A stretch of DNA of 52,567 bases from JAKLKS01 sp964370855 (GCA_964370855.1 CAYJMF010000019.1:1-52567); one strand, 5' to 3'; shown: positions 1 through 8,184, counted from the first letter of the stretch. Program-made: numbers and translations. The notes: generated from the sequence alone by a model not told the origin.

Positions 1-53
<53 letters not shown>

Positions 54-59
54 CACCCT

Positions 60-2120
60 CTACCGGCTCGCCTTCTCCGCCGCCGTCGCCGCGTCGTCGA
101 AGAGGGACTTCACCTCCTCGAAGAGGAGGATGTTGTGCTGGGGCCGCGCGATGCGCACCCGGTCGAGGATCCCATCCGCCGCGGCCAGCGACGCCGCCGC
201 CGTCCCGCCCTTCTCCTCCGCCGCGGCGCGCACCTTCGTGAGCCGGGCCGTCGCTTCGGCGATCCAGGCCGTCGCGTCCGCCGTCCACTCCTCGACCATG
301 GCCGGGTAGGACTCGTCGTCGTGGCATTGCGCGCAGGAGGCCGCCACCTGCGGCCGCGCCGGGAAGGCCGGCGGGTCCCCGTGGCAGGAGTCGCAGGTCA
401 CCTCCGCCATCATCTGCGGCCCCTCCACCCCGGGCGTCCAGGAGCCCTTGAGGAAGTCCGCGGTCTCCACGTGGCAGGACGCGCAGTCCCGGCCCGCCGC
501 CGGCGAGGGGGGCTTCGCGTCGTGGTGGCACTTCAGGCAGTCCATCGCCTCGGGCAGAGTCCGCCCGTGGTCGGAGCCCGGCTGCCCCTGGATCCCCACC
601 GAGTGGCAGGCGTTGCAGTCCAGCCCGCTCCCCAGGTGGATCCCGTGGGCGAAGGGGATGCCGGAGCGGCGGACCACCGTGTTCTCGATCCCCATGTGGC
701 AGGTCATGGCGCAGGTGAGATCGGTCCGGAAGGAGGGCCCGAGGGGGAAGCCGGCGTCGGGGGCCATCCCCCGGGACTCCTGCACCTTCCCGTGGGCCGA
801 GGCGAGGAGCTTGCGGGCGAACCAGGGGTTGTGCACCCCGCGGCTCCCGTCGGCGAGGACGAGCCCCACGTCGTGGGCCGCGTCCCTGAGGGCCGCCTCG
901 TGGGGCCCCCCGGGGGCGGCGGCGAGGGCGTCGTCCACGGACTTCGCCACGGCGGCGGCGGAGGAGGCGTAGGCCTCCTGCCAGCGCCCCATCATCCCCT
1001 CGAAGGCGGGGCCGTGGCAGGAGAGGCAGGCGGTCTCCGTGGCGGGGATGCCCCCCTTGGCGGAGGGAAGGACCCCGGGGAACGCCTTGTGGCAGCCGCC
1101 GCAGTCCACGCGGGCGAGCCACATGGCGCTCGGCGTCTCCTCGACCCCGCGGCCCCCCTTCCCCATGAAGAACTGCTCCGAGAGCCCGTGGGAGGAGCCG
1201 TGGCAGGAGTCGCAGTCGGCGCTCCCCGAGCCGCCCGCCGTCGCCGTCGCCGCCTCCTCGGTGCCGATCTTCGGGCGGAGCTTGTGGGTGATCTCCGTGT
1301 GGCACTCCAGGCAGTCCACCTTGCGCTCGGTGACGTGCTTCTGGTGCATCAGGTCCACGTCGACGTACTTCTCGAGGTCGGAGACCACCCCGTGGCAGGA
1401 GGCGCAGCGGTGCTTCGGCACCTCGCCGGAGCCGCGGGTGACGCCCGGGTGGCAGGACTCGCAGCCAACTCCCCGATCGAGGTAGCCCTGGTGCACGAAG
1501 GTGAAGTCGCCGAGCTCGATGGGACGCTCCGGCGGGCCGTGGCAGGTGCGGCAGTCGGAGAGCTTCGGCTCCTCGGCGGCCCCCTTGAAGTGGCAGAGGA
1601 AGCAGGTGGAGGACGTCACCGTCAGGTGCTCCCCCTGCACGATCTGCGAATGGCAGGAGGTGCAGCGGAGCTTCTTCGAGAGGCGCATCTCCAGCAGGTG
1701 GGGCGTGTGGTTGAAGGGGATCTCGATGTCGCGGTCCTTCTGCGGCTGGAACTTCACCTGCCCGGCGAGAAGGCGCGTCGAATGGCAGCCGCTCCGCATG
1801 CAGGAGGTGTCCGCCACCTCGGCCCATGGCTTCGTCCCCTCCGCACCGGTGAAGTACTTCACCACCATGTTGAGGGCCATGATCTTGCCGTGGAGGGTCT
1901 CCACGACGCCGGGTTCGTAGTGGCACTCCACGCAGCTCACGTCCCGGTGGGAGGACTGCTGCCAGGACTGGTAGTAGGGCAGCATCAGGTGGCAGTTGGT
2001 GCAGAAGGAGGGCTGCACCGACCACTCGAGGAAGGCGAATCCCGTGGGGAGCGCCACGAGGAAGGCGATGAGGAACCCGAGCCCCACCCGCGCGAGCAGG
2101 GTGCGCTGCTTCTTCGCCAT
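60..2120 (-). CDS. 18-haem c-type cytochrome with NapC/NirT-like N-terminal anchor
   Basis: The product is 686 residues. An N-terminal membrane helix (about residues 10-32) precedes a first haem motif CTNCH, as in the NapC/NirT quinol-dehydrogenase family. I count 16 CXXCH sites plus two with longer spacing: CMRSGCH (CX4CH, near residue 107) and CAMTCH (CX3CH, near residue 455), so up to 18 haems. The C-terminal 70 residues are haem-free, Ala/Glu-rich and helical. The start is ATG at 2120, overlapping the upstream TGA by one base (TGATG). It is the last gene of the divergent bc-type operon. It probably carries electrons across the periplasm; direction and partner cannot be read from sequence. 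The gene ends just before the scaffold edge. Confidence 0.9.
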   Translation of the reverse strand: MAKKQRTLLARVGLGFLIAFLVALPTGFAFLEWSVQPSFCTNCHLMLPYYQSWQQSSHRDVSCVECHYEPGVVETLHGKIMALNMVVKYFTGAEGTKPWAEVADTSCMRSGCHSTRLLAGQVKFQPQKDRDIEIPFNHTPHLLEMRLSKKLRCTSCHSQIVQGEHLTVTSSTCFLCHFKGAAEEPKLSDCRTCHGPPERPIELGDFTFVHQGYLDRGVGCESCHPGVTRGSGEVPKHRCASCHGVVSDLEKYVDVDLMHQKHVTERKVDCLECHTEITHKLRPKIGTEEAATATAGGSGSADCDSCHGSSHGLSEQFFMGKGGRGVEETPSAMWLARVDCGGCHKAFPGVLPSAKGGIPATETACLSCHGPAFEGMMGRWQEAYASSAAAVAKSVDDALAAAPGGPHEAALRDAAHDVGLVLADGSRGVHNPWFARKLLASAHGKVQESRGMAPDAGFPLGPSFRTDLTCAMTCHMGIENTVVRRSGIPFAHGIHLGSGLDCNACHSVGIQGQPGSDHGRTLPEAMDCLKCHHDAKPPSPAAGRDCASCHVETADFLKGSWTPGVEGPQMMAEVTCDSCHGDPPAFPARPQVAASCAQCHDDESYPAMVEEWTADATAWIAEATARLTKVRAAAEEKGGTAAASLAAADGILDRVRIARPQHNILLFEEVKSLFDDAATAAEKASR

Positions 2121-3385
2121 CAGATGTTCCCCGATGCGATGCGGCGGCGGCGGAGCGCGAGGAAGCCCGCCACCCCGAGAAGGACGAAGGCCGTGAAGGA
2201 GCCGAGGATGCGGCGGTCCCGGGACTCCCGGAGCTTCATGTCGGTCCGCTCCCGGGCCTCGTTCACGAAGGCGTGGGTGCGGCGCAGGGCCGCCTCGACC
2301 CGCTGGAGGTCCATGGAATGGGAGAGGGGGACCGCGGACACGAGCTCCCGGCGGGCCTGCTCGAGGGATTCCCGCTCGTCGTCCACGAAGTAGCCGCCGG
2401 AGGCGACGCCGTCCACCATCACCGTCGCGTCGCGGATCGCCTTCGTGGCGGAGCGGAAGCCCTCGCCGAAGGCGGCGGCCACGGCCCCCCCCTTGTCCGC
2501 GGGGTCCTTCGGGTCGTGGCACTCGATGCAGCGGCTGCCGGCCCCGTGGGGCGCCCCCGGGGGGGCGGGGCGGTCGAACAGGTCGAAGTCGGGGGCGTCC
2601 ACGGCGTGGTTCCCGTGGCAGGTGACGCACTGCTTCATCTCGCCCCGGCGGGAGGCGCCGTAGTGGGGGCTCTCCCGGAAGCGCTCGAGGGCGTCCCTGT
2701 GGCAGGTCCCGCAGACCGCGGCCACCTCCCCCGTGGCGGGGGGGGCGGCGGCGTGGGCGTCGTGGCAGCCGGCGCAGGAGGGGACCGCGGGGTCCCCCTG
2801 GGAGAGGCGGAGGCCGTGGACGCTCCTCCCGAAGTCCGCCGGGGCCGTGGCCGTCAGGCCGTGCTCCTTCATGAGGGCGCCGTCGGCGTGGCACTTCCCG
2901 CAGGTGGCCGGGACGCGGCTCCTGTAGGCGGGGGAGCGCGGGTCGAGGACGCGCAGGACGTCGTGGGCCCCGTGGCAGTCCACGCAGGAGGCGGCGTGCT
3001 CGTCCCCCTTCTCCATGACGGCCTTCCCGTGGTGGCTCGTCCGGTAGGCGGCCAGCACGTCGGCCCGGAGGCCGTAGGGCCGCATGCGGGAGACGTCGGA
3101 ATGGCAGGAGCCGCAGGATTCCACGGAGCGGGCCCGGGAGACCTTCCCGAGGAATCCCTTCTCCTTCGAGTGGGCCGCTTCCTTGGAATCCACGCGGGCG
3201 GGATCCCCGCCGTGGCAGGAGACGCATCCCACGTCGGCGGAGCGGTGGATGGACTGCTCGTGGCTGACGCGCTCCTTGCCGTGGCAGACGCCGCACCCCT
3301 CCGCCTCCCCGGGGCCGGCGGCGAGGGCCGGGGCCGCGAGGGCGAGGAGCAGGAGGGGGGCGAAGAGGAGGGCGGCGCGGCTCAT
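2120..3385 (-). CDS. Nine-haem membrane-anchored cytochrome c (copy B)
   Basis: The product is 421 residues. It has a Sec signal peptide (about residues 1-22), then nine CXXCH motifs (CGVCH, CVSCH, CGSCH, CVDCH, CGKCH, CAGCH, CGTCH, CVTCH, CIECH) and a haem-free helical segment. A single membrane helix near residues 390-410 is followed by an Arg-rich tail. The layout matches the nine-haem protein at 5262-6539 motif for motif, so the two are paralogues. The start ATG overlaps the upstream stop by four bases (ATGA). Its position after cytochrome b genes suggests it replaces cytochrome c1 as electron acceptor of the b/Rieske complex, which is inference from gene order. Confidence 0.9.
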   Translation of the reverse strand: MSRAALLFAPLLLLALAAPALAAGPGEAEGCGVCHGKERVSHEQSIHRSADVGCVSCHGGDPARVDSKEAAHSKEKGFLGKVSRARSVESCGSCHSDVSRMRPYGLRADVLAAYRTSHHGKAVMEKGDEHAASCVDCHGAHDVLRVLDPRSPAYRSRVPATCGKCHADGALMKEHGLTATAPADFGRSVHGLRLSQGDPAVPSCAGCHDAHAAAPPATGEVAAVCGTCHRDALERFRESPHYGASRRGEMKQCVTCHGNHAVDAPDFDLFDRPAPPGAPHGAGSRCIECHDPKDPADKGGAVAAAFGEGFRSATKAIRDATVMVDGVASGGYFVDDERESLEQARRELVSAVPLSHSMDLQRVEAALRRTHAFVNEARERTDMKLRESRDRRILGSFTAFVLLGVAGFLALRRRRIASGNI

Positions 3386-3930
3386 CGCATGAGCTCCATG
3401 AAGGAGAGGACGAGGCCCGCGGCGAGGACCGCGGCGCCGATGAGGCCGTGGGCGAGGGGCCGTTTCTCGGCGAACCGGCGGGCGGCGAAGGGCCAGGCGA
3501 AGAGGAGCACCGCCGCGGCGAGGACCAGGAGGGGGACGGGCACTCCCGCGGGGAGCCGGTTGACGAGGGAGTACCAGGCCAGCATCGGCCAGGCGGGGTG
3601 GAGGTCCGTCGGCGTCACCAGGGGATCGGCGGGGGGGCCGAGCCGGGTCGGCAGGTTCGCGGCCAGGAGCACGAGGACGGCCAGGACCAGGGAGGCCGCC
3701 GCGGTCCAGCGGAGGAAGTTCTCCCGCACCGTCACCGTGGCCGCGTCGGAGGGCTCCAGGGATTCCACCCCGGCGAGGGCGGCCACCTGGACCGACTCCT
3801 CCTCGTTGAGGTCGCGGTCGAGGAGGAGCATCCCCGCCATGGGGCGGAGGTCCACGTCCATGGCGTCGAGGGCGGCGGCGACGGCGGAGCGCTGCTCCTC
3901 CGTGGAGGCGGACAGGAACCGGAGGATCAC
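3382..3930 (-). CDS. Cytochrome b C-terminal domain (subunit IV-like) with extra N-terminal domain and altered Qo motif
   Basis: The product is 182 residues from GTG 3930, which overlaps the TGA of cytochrome b by four bases. Residues 1-65 look like a small soluble ferredoxin-like fold (ending in a GVESLEP pattern seen at the end of DAHP-synthase-type N-terminal domains). The rest has three membrane helices. The segment 'PADPLVTPTDLHPAWPML' aligns with the subunit IV pattern PADP-TP-I-PEWYFL, but PEWY reads PAWP, so the catalytic Glu of the Qo site is gone. The paralogous region of the other complex (6536-7591) keeps PEWF. The family assignment is fairly secure; activity of the Qo site is doubtful. 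Confidence 0.75.
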   Translation of the reverse strand: MILRFLSASTEEQRSAVAAALDAMDVDLRPMAGMLLLDRDLNEEESVQVAALAGVESLEPSDAATVTVRENFLRWTAAASLVLAVLVLLAANLPTRLGPPADPLVTPTDLHPAWPMLAWYSLVNRLPAGVPVPLLVLAAAVLLFAWPFAARRFAEKRPLAHGLIGAAVLAAGLVLSFMELMR

Positions 3931-4532
3931 CGGATGCCTCCCCTCTGCCGGAGCCGGCGGGCGGCGATGACGGCCGCGAAGCCGACCCAGGGGAACAGGA
4001 GCGCGTGGAGGGCGAAGAGCCTCACGAGGGTGACCCCCGAGACCTCCGGTCCCCCGCGGAAGAAGTCCGCCGCCCAGCCTCCCACGAGGGGGACCTGCTG
4101 CACCAGGTTGGCCGTGAGCTGGGTGCGCCAGTAGGCGGCCTGATCCCAGGGCAGCGACATGCCCGTCATGAGGAAGGCCAGCGTGAGGATGGAGAAGCCC
4201 ACGGCCAGCACCCACCCGTAGTTCCCGTTGGGCTTGAGGAAGGTCCTCAGGAAGAAGGCGCGCACGACGTAGAGCCCGATGACCACGGCCAGCGCGTGGC
4301 CCGTGACGACATGGAGCCCGCGCACGAGCCATCCCAGGGTGACCGTGCTCATGATCATCCCGACGCTCTCGTAGGCGGCCTCGGGGGAGGGACGATAGTA
4401 GAGGCTCAGCAGCGCGCCCGTCGCCACCTCGACCCCGAAGAGGAAGATCGCCAGGCGGCTCATGTTCCGGAAGAAGCTCCGGCGGTAGTCCACGGGGCGC
4501 GAGAGCCAGGCCCGGAGCGATGGGGTGTTCAC
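3927..4532 (-). CDS. Cytochrome b N-terminal domain lacking the haem bH ligands
   Basis: The product is 201 residues with four membrane helices. It starts at GTG 4532 inside the Rieske stop codon (GTGA overlap). It aligns without gaps to the four-helix part of the cytochrome b at 6536-7591. In helix B the first His is kept (RGLH) but the second, 14 residues on, is Tyr (GLYVVR where the paralogue has FAHMFS). In helix D the first His is kept (FALH) and the second, 15 residues on, is Ala. In bc complexes the first pair binds haem bL and the second pair haem bH, so only bL should remain. The SLPW element of the Qo side is present. The gene stops after helix D; subunit IV is separate. Confidence 0.85.
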   Translation of the reverse strand: MNTPSLRAWLSRPVDYRRSFFRNMSRLAIFLFGVEVATGALLSLYYRPSPEAAYESVGMIMSTVTLGWLVRGLHVVTGHALAVVIGLYVVRAFFLRTFLKPNGNYGWVLAVGFSILTLAFLMTGMSLPWDQAAYWRTQLTANLVQQVPLVGGWAADFFRGGPEVSGVTLVRLFALHALLFPWVGFAAVIAARRLRQRGGIR

Positions 4533-5167
4533 GAGGCGGTCCTCCGGCGCACGATGACCCGGTCCTCGACGATCTGGACGAGGAAGGACTCCAGGGGACG
4601 GGGAGGCGGGCCCTCGAGGACCTGGCCCTCGAGCCCGAAGGAGGCGCGGTGGCAGGGGCAGGCCAGGGTCCCGGTCCCGGCGTCCCAGCGGACGAGGCAG
4701 CCGAGGTGGGAGCAGATGGTCGAGAGGGCGTGGATGGTGCCCTGGTGGGCGATGGCGATGCAGGGGATGCGGCCGAAGCGGAACAGCTTGTACCCCTTCC
4801 CCTCGATTTCCGACACGGAGCCGATCTCCATCTCGTCGATGGCATCCCGCCGGGGGGGCGGGGGGACGGCGTAGAGGCCGGCCAGCACGACCCCGGTGCC
4901 CATGGTGGCCGCGGCGAGCCCCACGGCGAAGCGGTCGAGGAAGGTCTTGCGGGTGACCTGCGTCGAGGAGGGGATCTCCACGCTCGAGGAGCGCAGGACC
5001 CCGGCGGGGCGCTCGAGGCCCTCGGGGGGGGATTCCACGACGATGACCCGCCCCGAGGGGGTCTCCCTCAGGGTCGCCGCCGTCCCGCGGAGGGATAGGT
5101 CGCCGAGCAGGTTCTTCACCCGCTCGTCGGCCAAGGCCTCGTCCAGGACCCAGATTTCTGCTCGCAT
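4529..5167 (-). CDS. Rieske iron-sulfur protein with extra N-terminal domain (copy B)
   Basis: The product is 212 residues. Residues about 1-65 form a soluble domain absent from ordinary Rieske proteins. A membrane anchor follows (residues about 75-100), then the 2Fe-2S domain with CSHLGC and CPCHRASF. The start is set at ATG 5167; an in-frame start at 5209 would add a short basic stretch without support. The gene leads a five-gene operon whose coding regions all touch or overlap. The extra domain would sit on the cytoplasmic side of the anchor and resembles the one on the subunit-IV-like protein of the same operon. Confidence 0.88.
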   Translation of the reverse strand: MRAEIWVLDEALADERVKNLLGDLSLRGTAATLRETPSGRVIVVESPPEGLERPAGVLRSSSVEIPSSTQVTRKTFLDRFAVGLAAATMGTGVVLAGLYAVPPPPRRDAIDEMEIGSVSEIEGKGYKLFRFGRIPCIAIAHQGTIHALSTICSHLGCLVRWDAGTGTLACPCHRASFGLEGQVLEGPPPRPLESFLVQIVEDRVIVRRRTAS

Positions 5168-5240
5168 GGCACCCCCGGCCGGGAAGAGCGAACGGCGTGC
5201 CCAAGTCACCCCCTCGACGCGGCGCCCGTCATCCGGGAAA

Positions 5241-5256
5241 CCCCCCCGCGGGGGGG
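5241..5256 (-). terminator. GC hairpin followed by T tract
   Basis: A 16-bp perfect palindrome of C7-GC-G7 type lies 5 bases after the stop of the nine-haem gene. On the minus strand it is followed by TTT. It falls in the 94-bp gap that separates the two bc-type gene sets, so it may end transcription of the first set. Confidence 0.45.
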
Positions 5257-5261
5257 GATTC

Positions 5262-6539
5262 CTACGCGGCGGGCGGACCCGGGGGAGGCGCCGCGGTGCG
5301 GGCGTCGAGGTCCCGGATCTTGAGCCAGAGCCCGAGGGCGAGGAAGGCGATGGCCACGAGGGAGACGTAGAGGCCCTTCTTGCGGTAGTTGATCTCCTCC
5401 AGCGCCTGCTCGCCGTCGCCGCGGGCCTGCGTCGCGATGACCTCCGCGGCGCGGACCTTCGCCATGATCCTGCCCTTGTCGAAGGTGTGCAGGAGGACGC
5501 GGGCCTCGGTGAGATGGTCCCTCGCCTCGCTCATGCTGAAGAGCGGCTCGGAGACCTCCATCCCGGCGTGCTCCGCGCGGGCGAGGACCTCCTCGGCGGA
5601 GCCGATGCGGGTGACGAGGGTCCGGAGCCCGTCCTCCATCTCCTTCATGGCCACCCATCCGGTGTCGGAGTCGTCGGTGTGGCAGTCGAGGCAGACCGAG
5701 TCCTTGCCGACGCCGAGCATCGAGTCCGTGGGCGGCTTGATGTCGTGCTGGCTGTGGCAGAGCACGCACTCGGGGAGGTCGTTGGAGTCGAAGATCTCCT
5801 TCTTCGGGGACGCGCGGAAGAACTCCGCCTGCTGGGCGTGGCAGGTGCCGCACACGTTGGCCACGGAGGTGATGTTGGGCGGGGTGGCCCCGTGGTTCCC
5901 GTGGCAGGAGTTGCAGGCCGGGGCGGCGAGGTCCCCGCGCTCGAGGAGCGCCTTCCCGTGCACGGAGCCGACGTACTTCGCCACGATGTCCGTGGGGATC
6001 TTCCTCCCCTCCATGTACTTCGCGTCGCCGTGGCACTGGCCGCAGGTCTTCGGGACGTTGACGGGGTAGACCGGGGAGGCGGGGTCCTTGACCTCGAGGA
6101 TGCCGTGGTTCCCGTGGCAGGACACGCAGGTGGCGGCCTTCCCGTCCCCCTCCGTCATCCTCTTCCCGTGGTGGCTCTCCAGGTAGAGGGCCACCTGGTC
6201 CGTGCGGATGCCGGGGTTGAAGTCCTTCATGTAGGAGGCGTCGCTGTGGCACCTCCCGCAGGTCTGGATCGCGGCCGCCCCCCGGGGGGCCCCCTTGAAC
6301 CCGGCGGCGGGGGCGTGGGCGGCCTCCTTCCCGGCGGCGACCCCGTCGCCGCCGTGGCAGGCGGTGCAGGTGATGCGCAGGCGGAAGTGGATGTCCCGCT
6401 CCGTGAGGGCCACGGGGCGCGAGAGCCGCTCCTCCTTCTGGCCCCGGTGGCAGGAGACGCAGGTGTCCTCGGCGCCGGCGGCGGCGGCTGCCAGGAGCAG
6501 GGCCAGGAGTGCGGACGGTACGGCGAGGGAAGGCCTCAT
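5262..6539 (-). CDS. Nine-haem membrane-anchored cytochrome c (copy A)
   Basis: The product is 425 residues. A signal peptide (about residues 1-22) is followed by nine CXXCH motifs (CVSCH, CTACH, CGRCH, CVSCH, CGQCH, CNSCH, CGTCH, CVLCH, CLDCH). A helical haem-free part and one membrane helix near residues 385-405 follow, with a Pro/Ala tail. The start ATG 6539 overlaps the cytochrome b stop by four bases. With the Rieske and cytochrome b genes upstream it forms a three-gene set in which this protein likely takes the cytochrome c1 role. It is paralogous to the 2120-3385 gene product. Confidence 0.92.
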   Translation of the reverse strand: MRPSLAVPSALLALLLAAAAAGAEDTCVSCHRGQKEERLSRPVALTERDIHFRLRITCTACHGGDGVAAGKEAAHAPAAGFKGAPRGAAAIQTCGRCHSDASYMKDFNPGIRTDQVALYLESHHGKRMTEGDGKAATCVSCHGNHGILEVKDPASPVYPVNVPKTCGQCHGDAKYMEGRKIPTDIVAKYVGSVHGKALLERGDLAAPACNSCHGNHGATPPNITSVANVCGTCHAQQAEFFRASPKKEIFDSNDLPECVLCHSQHDIKPPTDSMLGVGKDSVCLDCHTDDSDTGWVAMKEMEDGLRTLVTRIGSAEEVLARAEHAGMEVSEPLFSMSEARDHLTEARVLLHTFDKGRIMAKVRAAEVIATQARGDGEQALEEINYRKKGLYVSLVAIAFLALGLWLKIRDLDARTAAPPPGPPAA

Positions 6540-7591
6540 GTCACCGCCCCGTAGATGGTCATTCCGACGAAGTAGACGAGGGCCACGATGCCGATGGCGG
6601 TGAAGAGGGGGCTCTTCTCCCCGCGGGAGGACTTGCGGTCGAGGAAGGGCACCAGCAGCCAGAAGAGGCCGCCGAGGGAGAGGACGAACACGCCCACGAT
6701 CTCGCCCTCGATGCCCAGTACGTGGGCCGGCAGGATCTTGAGGCTCTGGAAGGCGAAGAGGAAGAACCACTCCGGCTTGATGCCGAGGGGCGCCTCGGCG
6801 AAGGGGTCGGCCTTGACGCCGAGGTCCTTCGGGAAGAAGGCGGCGAGGGCGGCGAGGGCGCCGAGGGCCAGCGTCCAGGCGAGCATCTCCCGCGTCAGGA
6901 AGTTCGGAAGGAACCGGATGGAGCGCTTCGGCGTCACGCCCACGGGGACGCTCATGCCCTGGGCCTGGATGAAGGCCAGGTGGACCCCGAGGACCGCGAT
7001 GAACAGGGCCGGCAGGATGGCGACGTGCCAGGCGAAGAACCGGGTCAGGGTCGCGCCCGTCACCTCGTCCCCGCCGCGGAGGAACCGGACGATGAACTCG
7101 CCGACGACGGGAACGACCTTGGCGATCTCCGTCCCCACGGCGGTGGCGAAGAAGGCGATGACGTTCCACGGGAGCAGGTAGCCGGAGAAGCCGAGGAACA
7201 GGGTGATGCCGAGGAGGACGCACCCCGTCACCCAGGTCATCTCCCGGGGCTTGCGGTAGGCGCGCAGGAAGTAGCAGGAGAACATGTGCGCGAACAGGAA
7301 GAAGATCATCAGGTTCGCGGACCAGTGGTGGATGGAGCGGATGAGCCACCCGAAGGAGACCTTGGTCATGATGAACTGCACGCTCTCGTAGGCCTCGGCG
7401 GAGGAGGGCCTGTAGTAGAGGAGGAGCAGGGAGCCGGTGACGGCCTGCACGATGAAGAGGAAGAGCGCCATCCCCCCGAAGTAGTACCAGACGCTGTGGC
7501 CGTGGACGGGGACGACCTTGTGGCCGGCGAGATCCTTCACCGTCCCGACGGGGTAGCGCTCCTCGAGCCAGGCGACGACGCGGGGGAACAC
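6536..7591 (-). CDS. Cytochrome b (b6 plus subunit IV in one chain)
   Basis: The product is 351 residues with about eight membrane helices. It takes electrons from quinol at the Qo site and passes them to the Rieske centre and through haems bL and bH. All four ligands are present: RSIH and FAH 14 residues apart in helix B, AWH and GVH 15 residues apart in helix D (the cytochrome b6 spacing). The C-terminal part carries KPEWFF, a PEWY equivalent. The Cys that binds the extra haem in b6f (YCLGG) is Tyr here (YYFGG). The start is GTG 7591, one base after the Rieske stop. This is the canonical copy of the two cytochrome b genes in the window. Confidence 0.93.
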   Translation of the reverse strand: MFPRVVAWLEERYPVGTVKDLAGHKVVPVHGHSVWYYFGGMALFLFIVQAVTGSLLLLYYRPSSAEAYESVQFIMTKVSFGWLIRSIHHWSANLMIFFLFAHMFSCYFLRAYRKPREMTWVTGCVLLGITLFLGFSGYLLPWNVIAFFATAVGTEIAKVVPVVGEFIVRFLRGGDEVTGATLTRFFAWHVAILPALFIAVLGVHLAFIQAQGMSVPVGVTPKRSIRFLPNFLTREMLAWTLALGALAALAAFFPKDLGVKADPFAEAPLGIKPEWFFLFAFQSLKILPAHVLGIEGEIVGVFVLSLGGLFWLLVPFLDRKSSRGEKSPLFTAIGIVALVYFVGMTIYGAVT

Positions 7592-7592
7592 C

Positions 7593-8069
7593 TCAGGCCC
7601 CCCTGGAGACGACGACCTCGTCCCCGCGCACGTTGGCCGTGAACTCCTCCAGGGGCTTCGGGGGAGGACCGGCGATGTTCTTGCCCGTCAGGTCGAAGGC
7701 CCCGCCGTGGCAGGCGCAGAAGATGATCTTCGTGTCGGACTTGTACTGGACCCGGCAGGAGAGGTGGGTGCAGACGGCGCTGAAGGCCTTGAACTGGCCG
7801 TCTGGGAGCCGGACGAGGAGCCCCGGCTTCGAGCCCATCTTGAAGATCTTCCCGCTGTTGAGGGGGAAGTCGGAGACCTTGCCGGCCACCACGCTGGCCA
7901 CGGAGGCCTCGGCGATCTCGGGGGGGAGGAGGAAGCGCGCCAGGGGGTACATCACCATGCCCCCCGTGGCCATGGCGCCGCCGGCCAGGCAGGCGTTCAT
8001 GAATCCCCGCCGGGTGGGGCCGCCGTCGGCCCCGCCTCCGGGCGCACCGTCAGCGTCGGGTTCAGCCAT
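7593..8069 (-). CDS. Rieske iron-sulfur protein (copy A)
   Basis: The product is 158 residues. A Tat-type N-terminus (TRRGFMNACLAGG, residues about 19-31) continues into a membrane anchor. The 2Fe-2S ligands are in CTHLSC and CACHGGAF. ATG 8069 is preceded by a strong AGGAGG ribosome site. It is the first gene of the canonical b/Rieske/nine-haem set, separated from the cytochrome b start by one base. Unlike copy B it has no extra N-terminal domain. Confidence 0.93.
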   Translation of the reverse strand: MAEPDADGAPGGGADGGPTRRGFMNACLAGGAMATGGMVMYPLARFLLPPEIAEASVASVVAGKVSDFPLNSGKIFKMGSKPGLLVRLPDGQFKAFSAVCTHLSCRVQYKSDTKIIFCACHGGAFDLTGKNIAGPPPKPLEEFTANVRGDEVVVSRGA

Positions 8070-8108
8070 TCAGTCCCCCCTCCTGGGCGCCGGCCCCGCG
8101 GGGAGCGC

Positions 8109-8174
8109 GGGGCACCCGCCCCGCCTCGCCTTGTCGGAACTCGTGGTCGGCGGCGCCCCGCCGCAGGGCGGGGC
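8109..8174. repeat. GC-rich intergenic repeat, copy 1 (cut by gap)
   Basis: These 66 bp resemble 8393-8458. Identical blocks are ggggcacccgccccgcc at the left and ggcgccccgccgc near the right; the middle is diverged. The left block can fold as GGGGC-GGGT-GCCCC on the minus strand. The two copies lie in the same orientation on either side of the pilin gene. The right edge is lost in the assembly gap. Confidence 0.5.
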
Positions 8175-8184
8175 NNNNNNNNNN
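8175..8184. other. Assembly gap (10 N)
   Basis: Ten N residues mark a scaffolding join of unknown true length. It truncates the pilin gene and one copy of the GC-rich repeat, so gene order across this point is less certain than elsewhere. Confidence 0.95.

Noticed and set aside
135..2393. Long plus-strand open frame over the 18-haem gene
   Set aside because: It is the antisense shadow of CXXCH-rich coding sequence (repetitive Gly/Val/Ala/Arg composition, no family similarity). High GC content keeps such frames open.
3382..4845. 487-residue minus-strand frame as one protein
   Set aside because: Only the last 182 residues from GTG 3930 are protein-like; the earlier part is a shadow of cytochrome b and Rieske in another frame.
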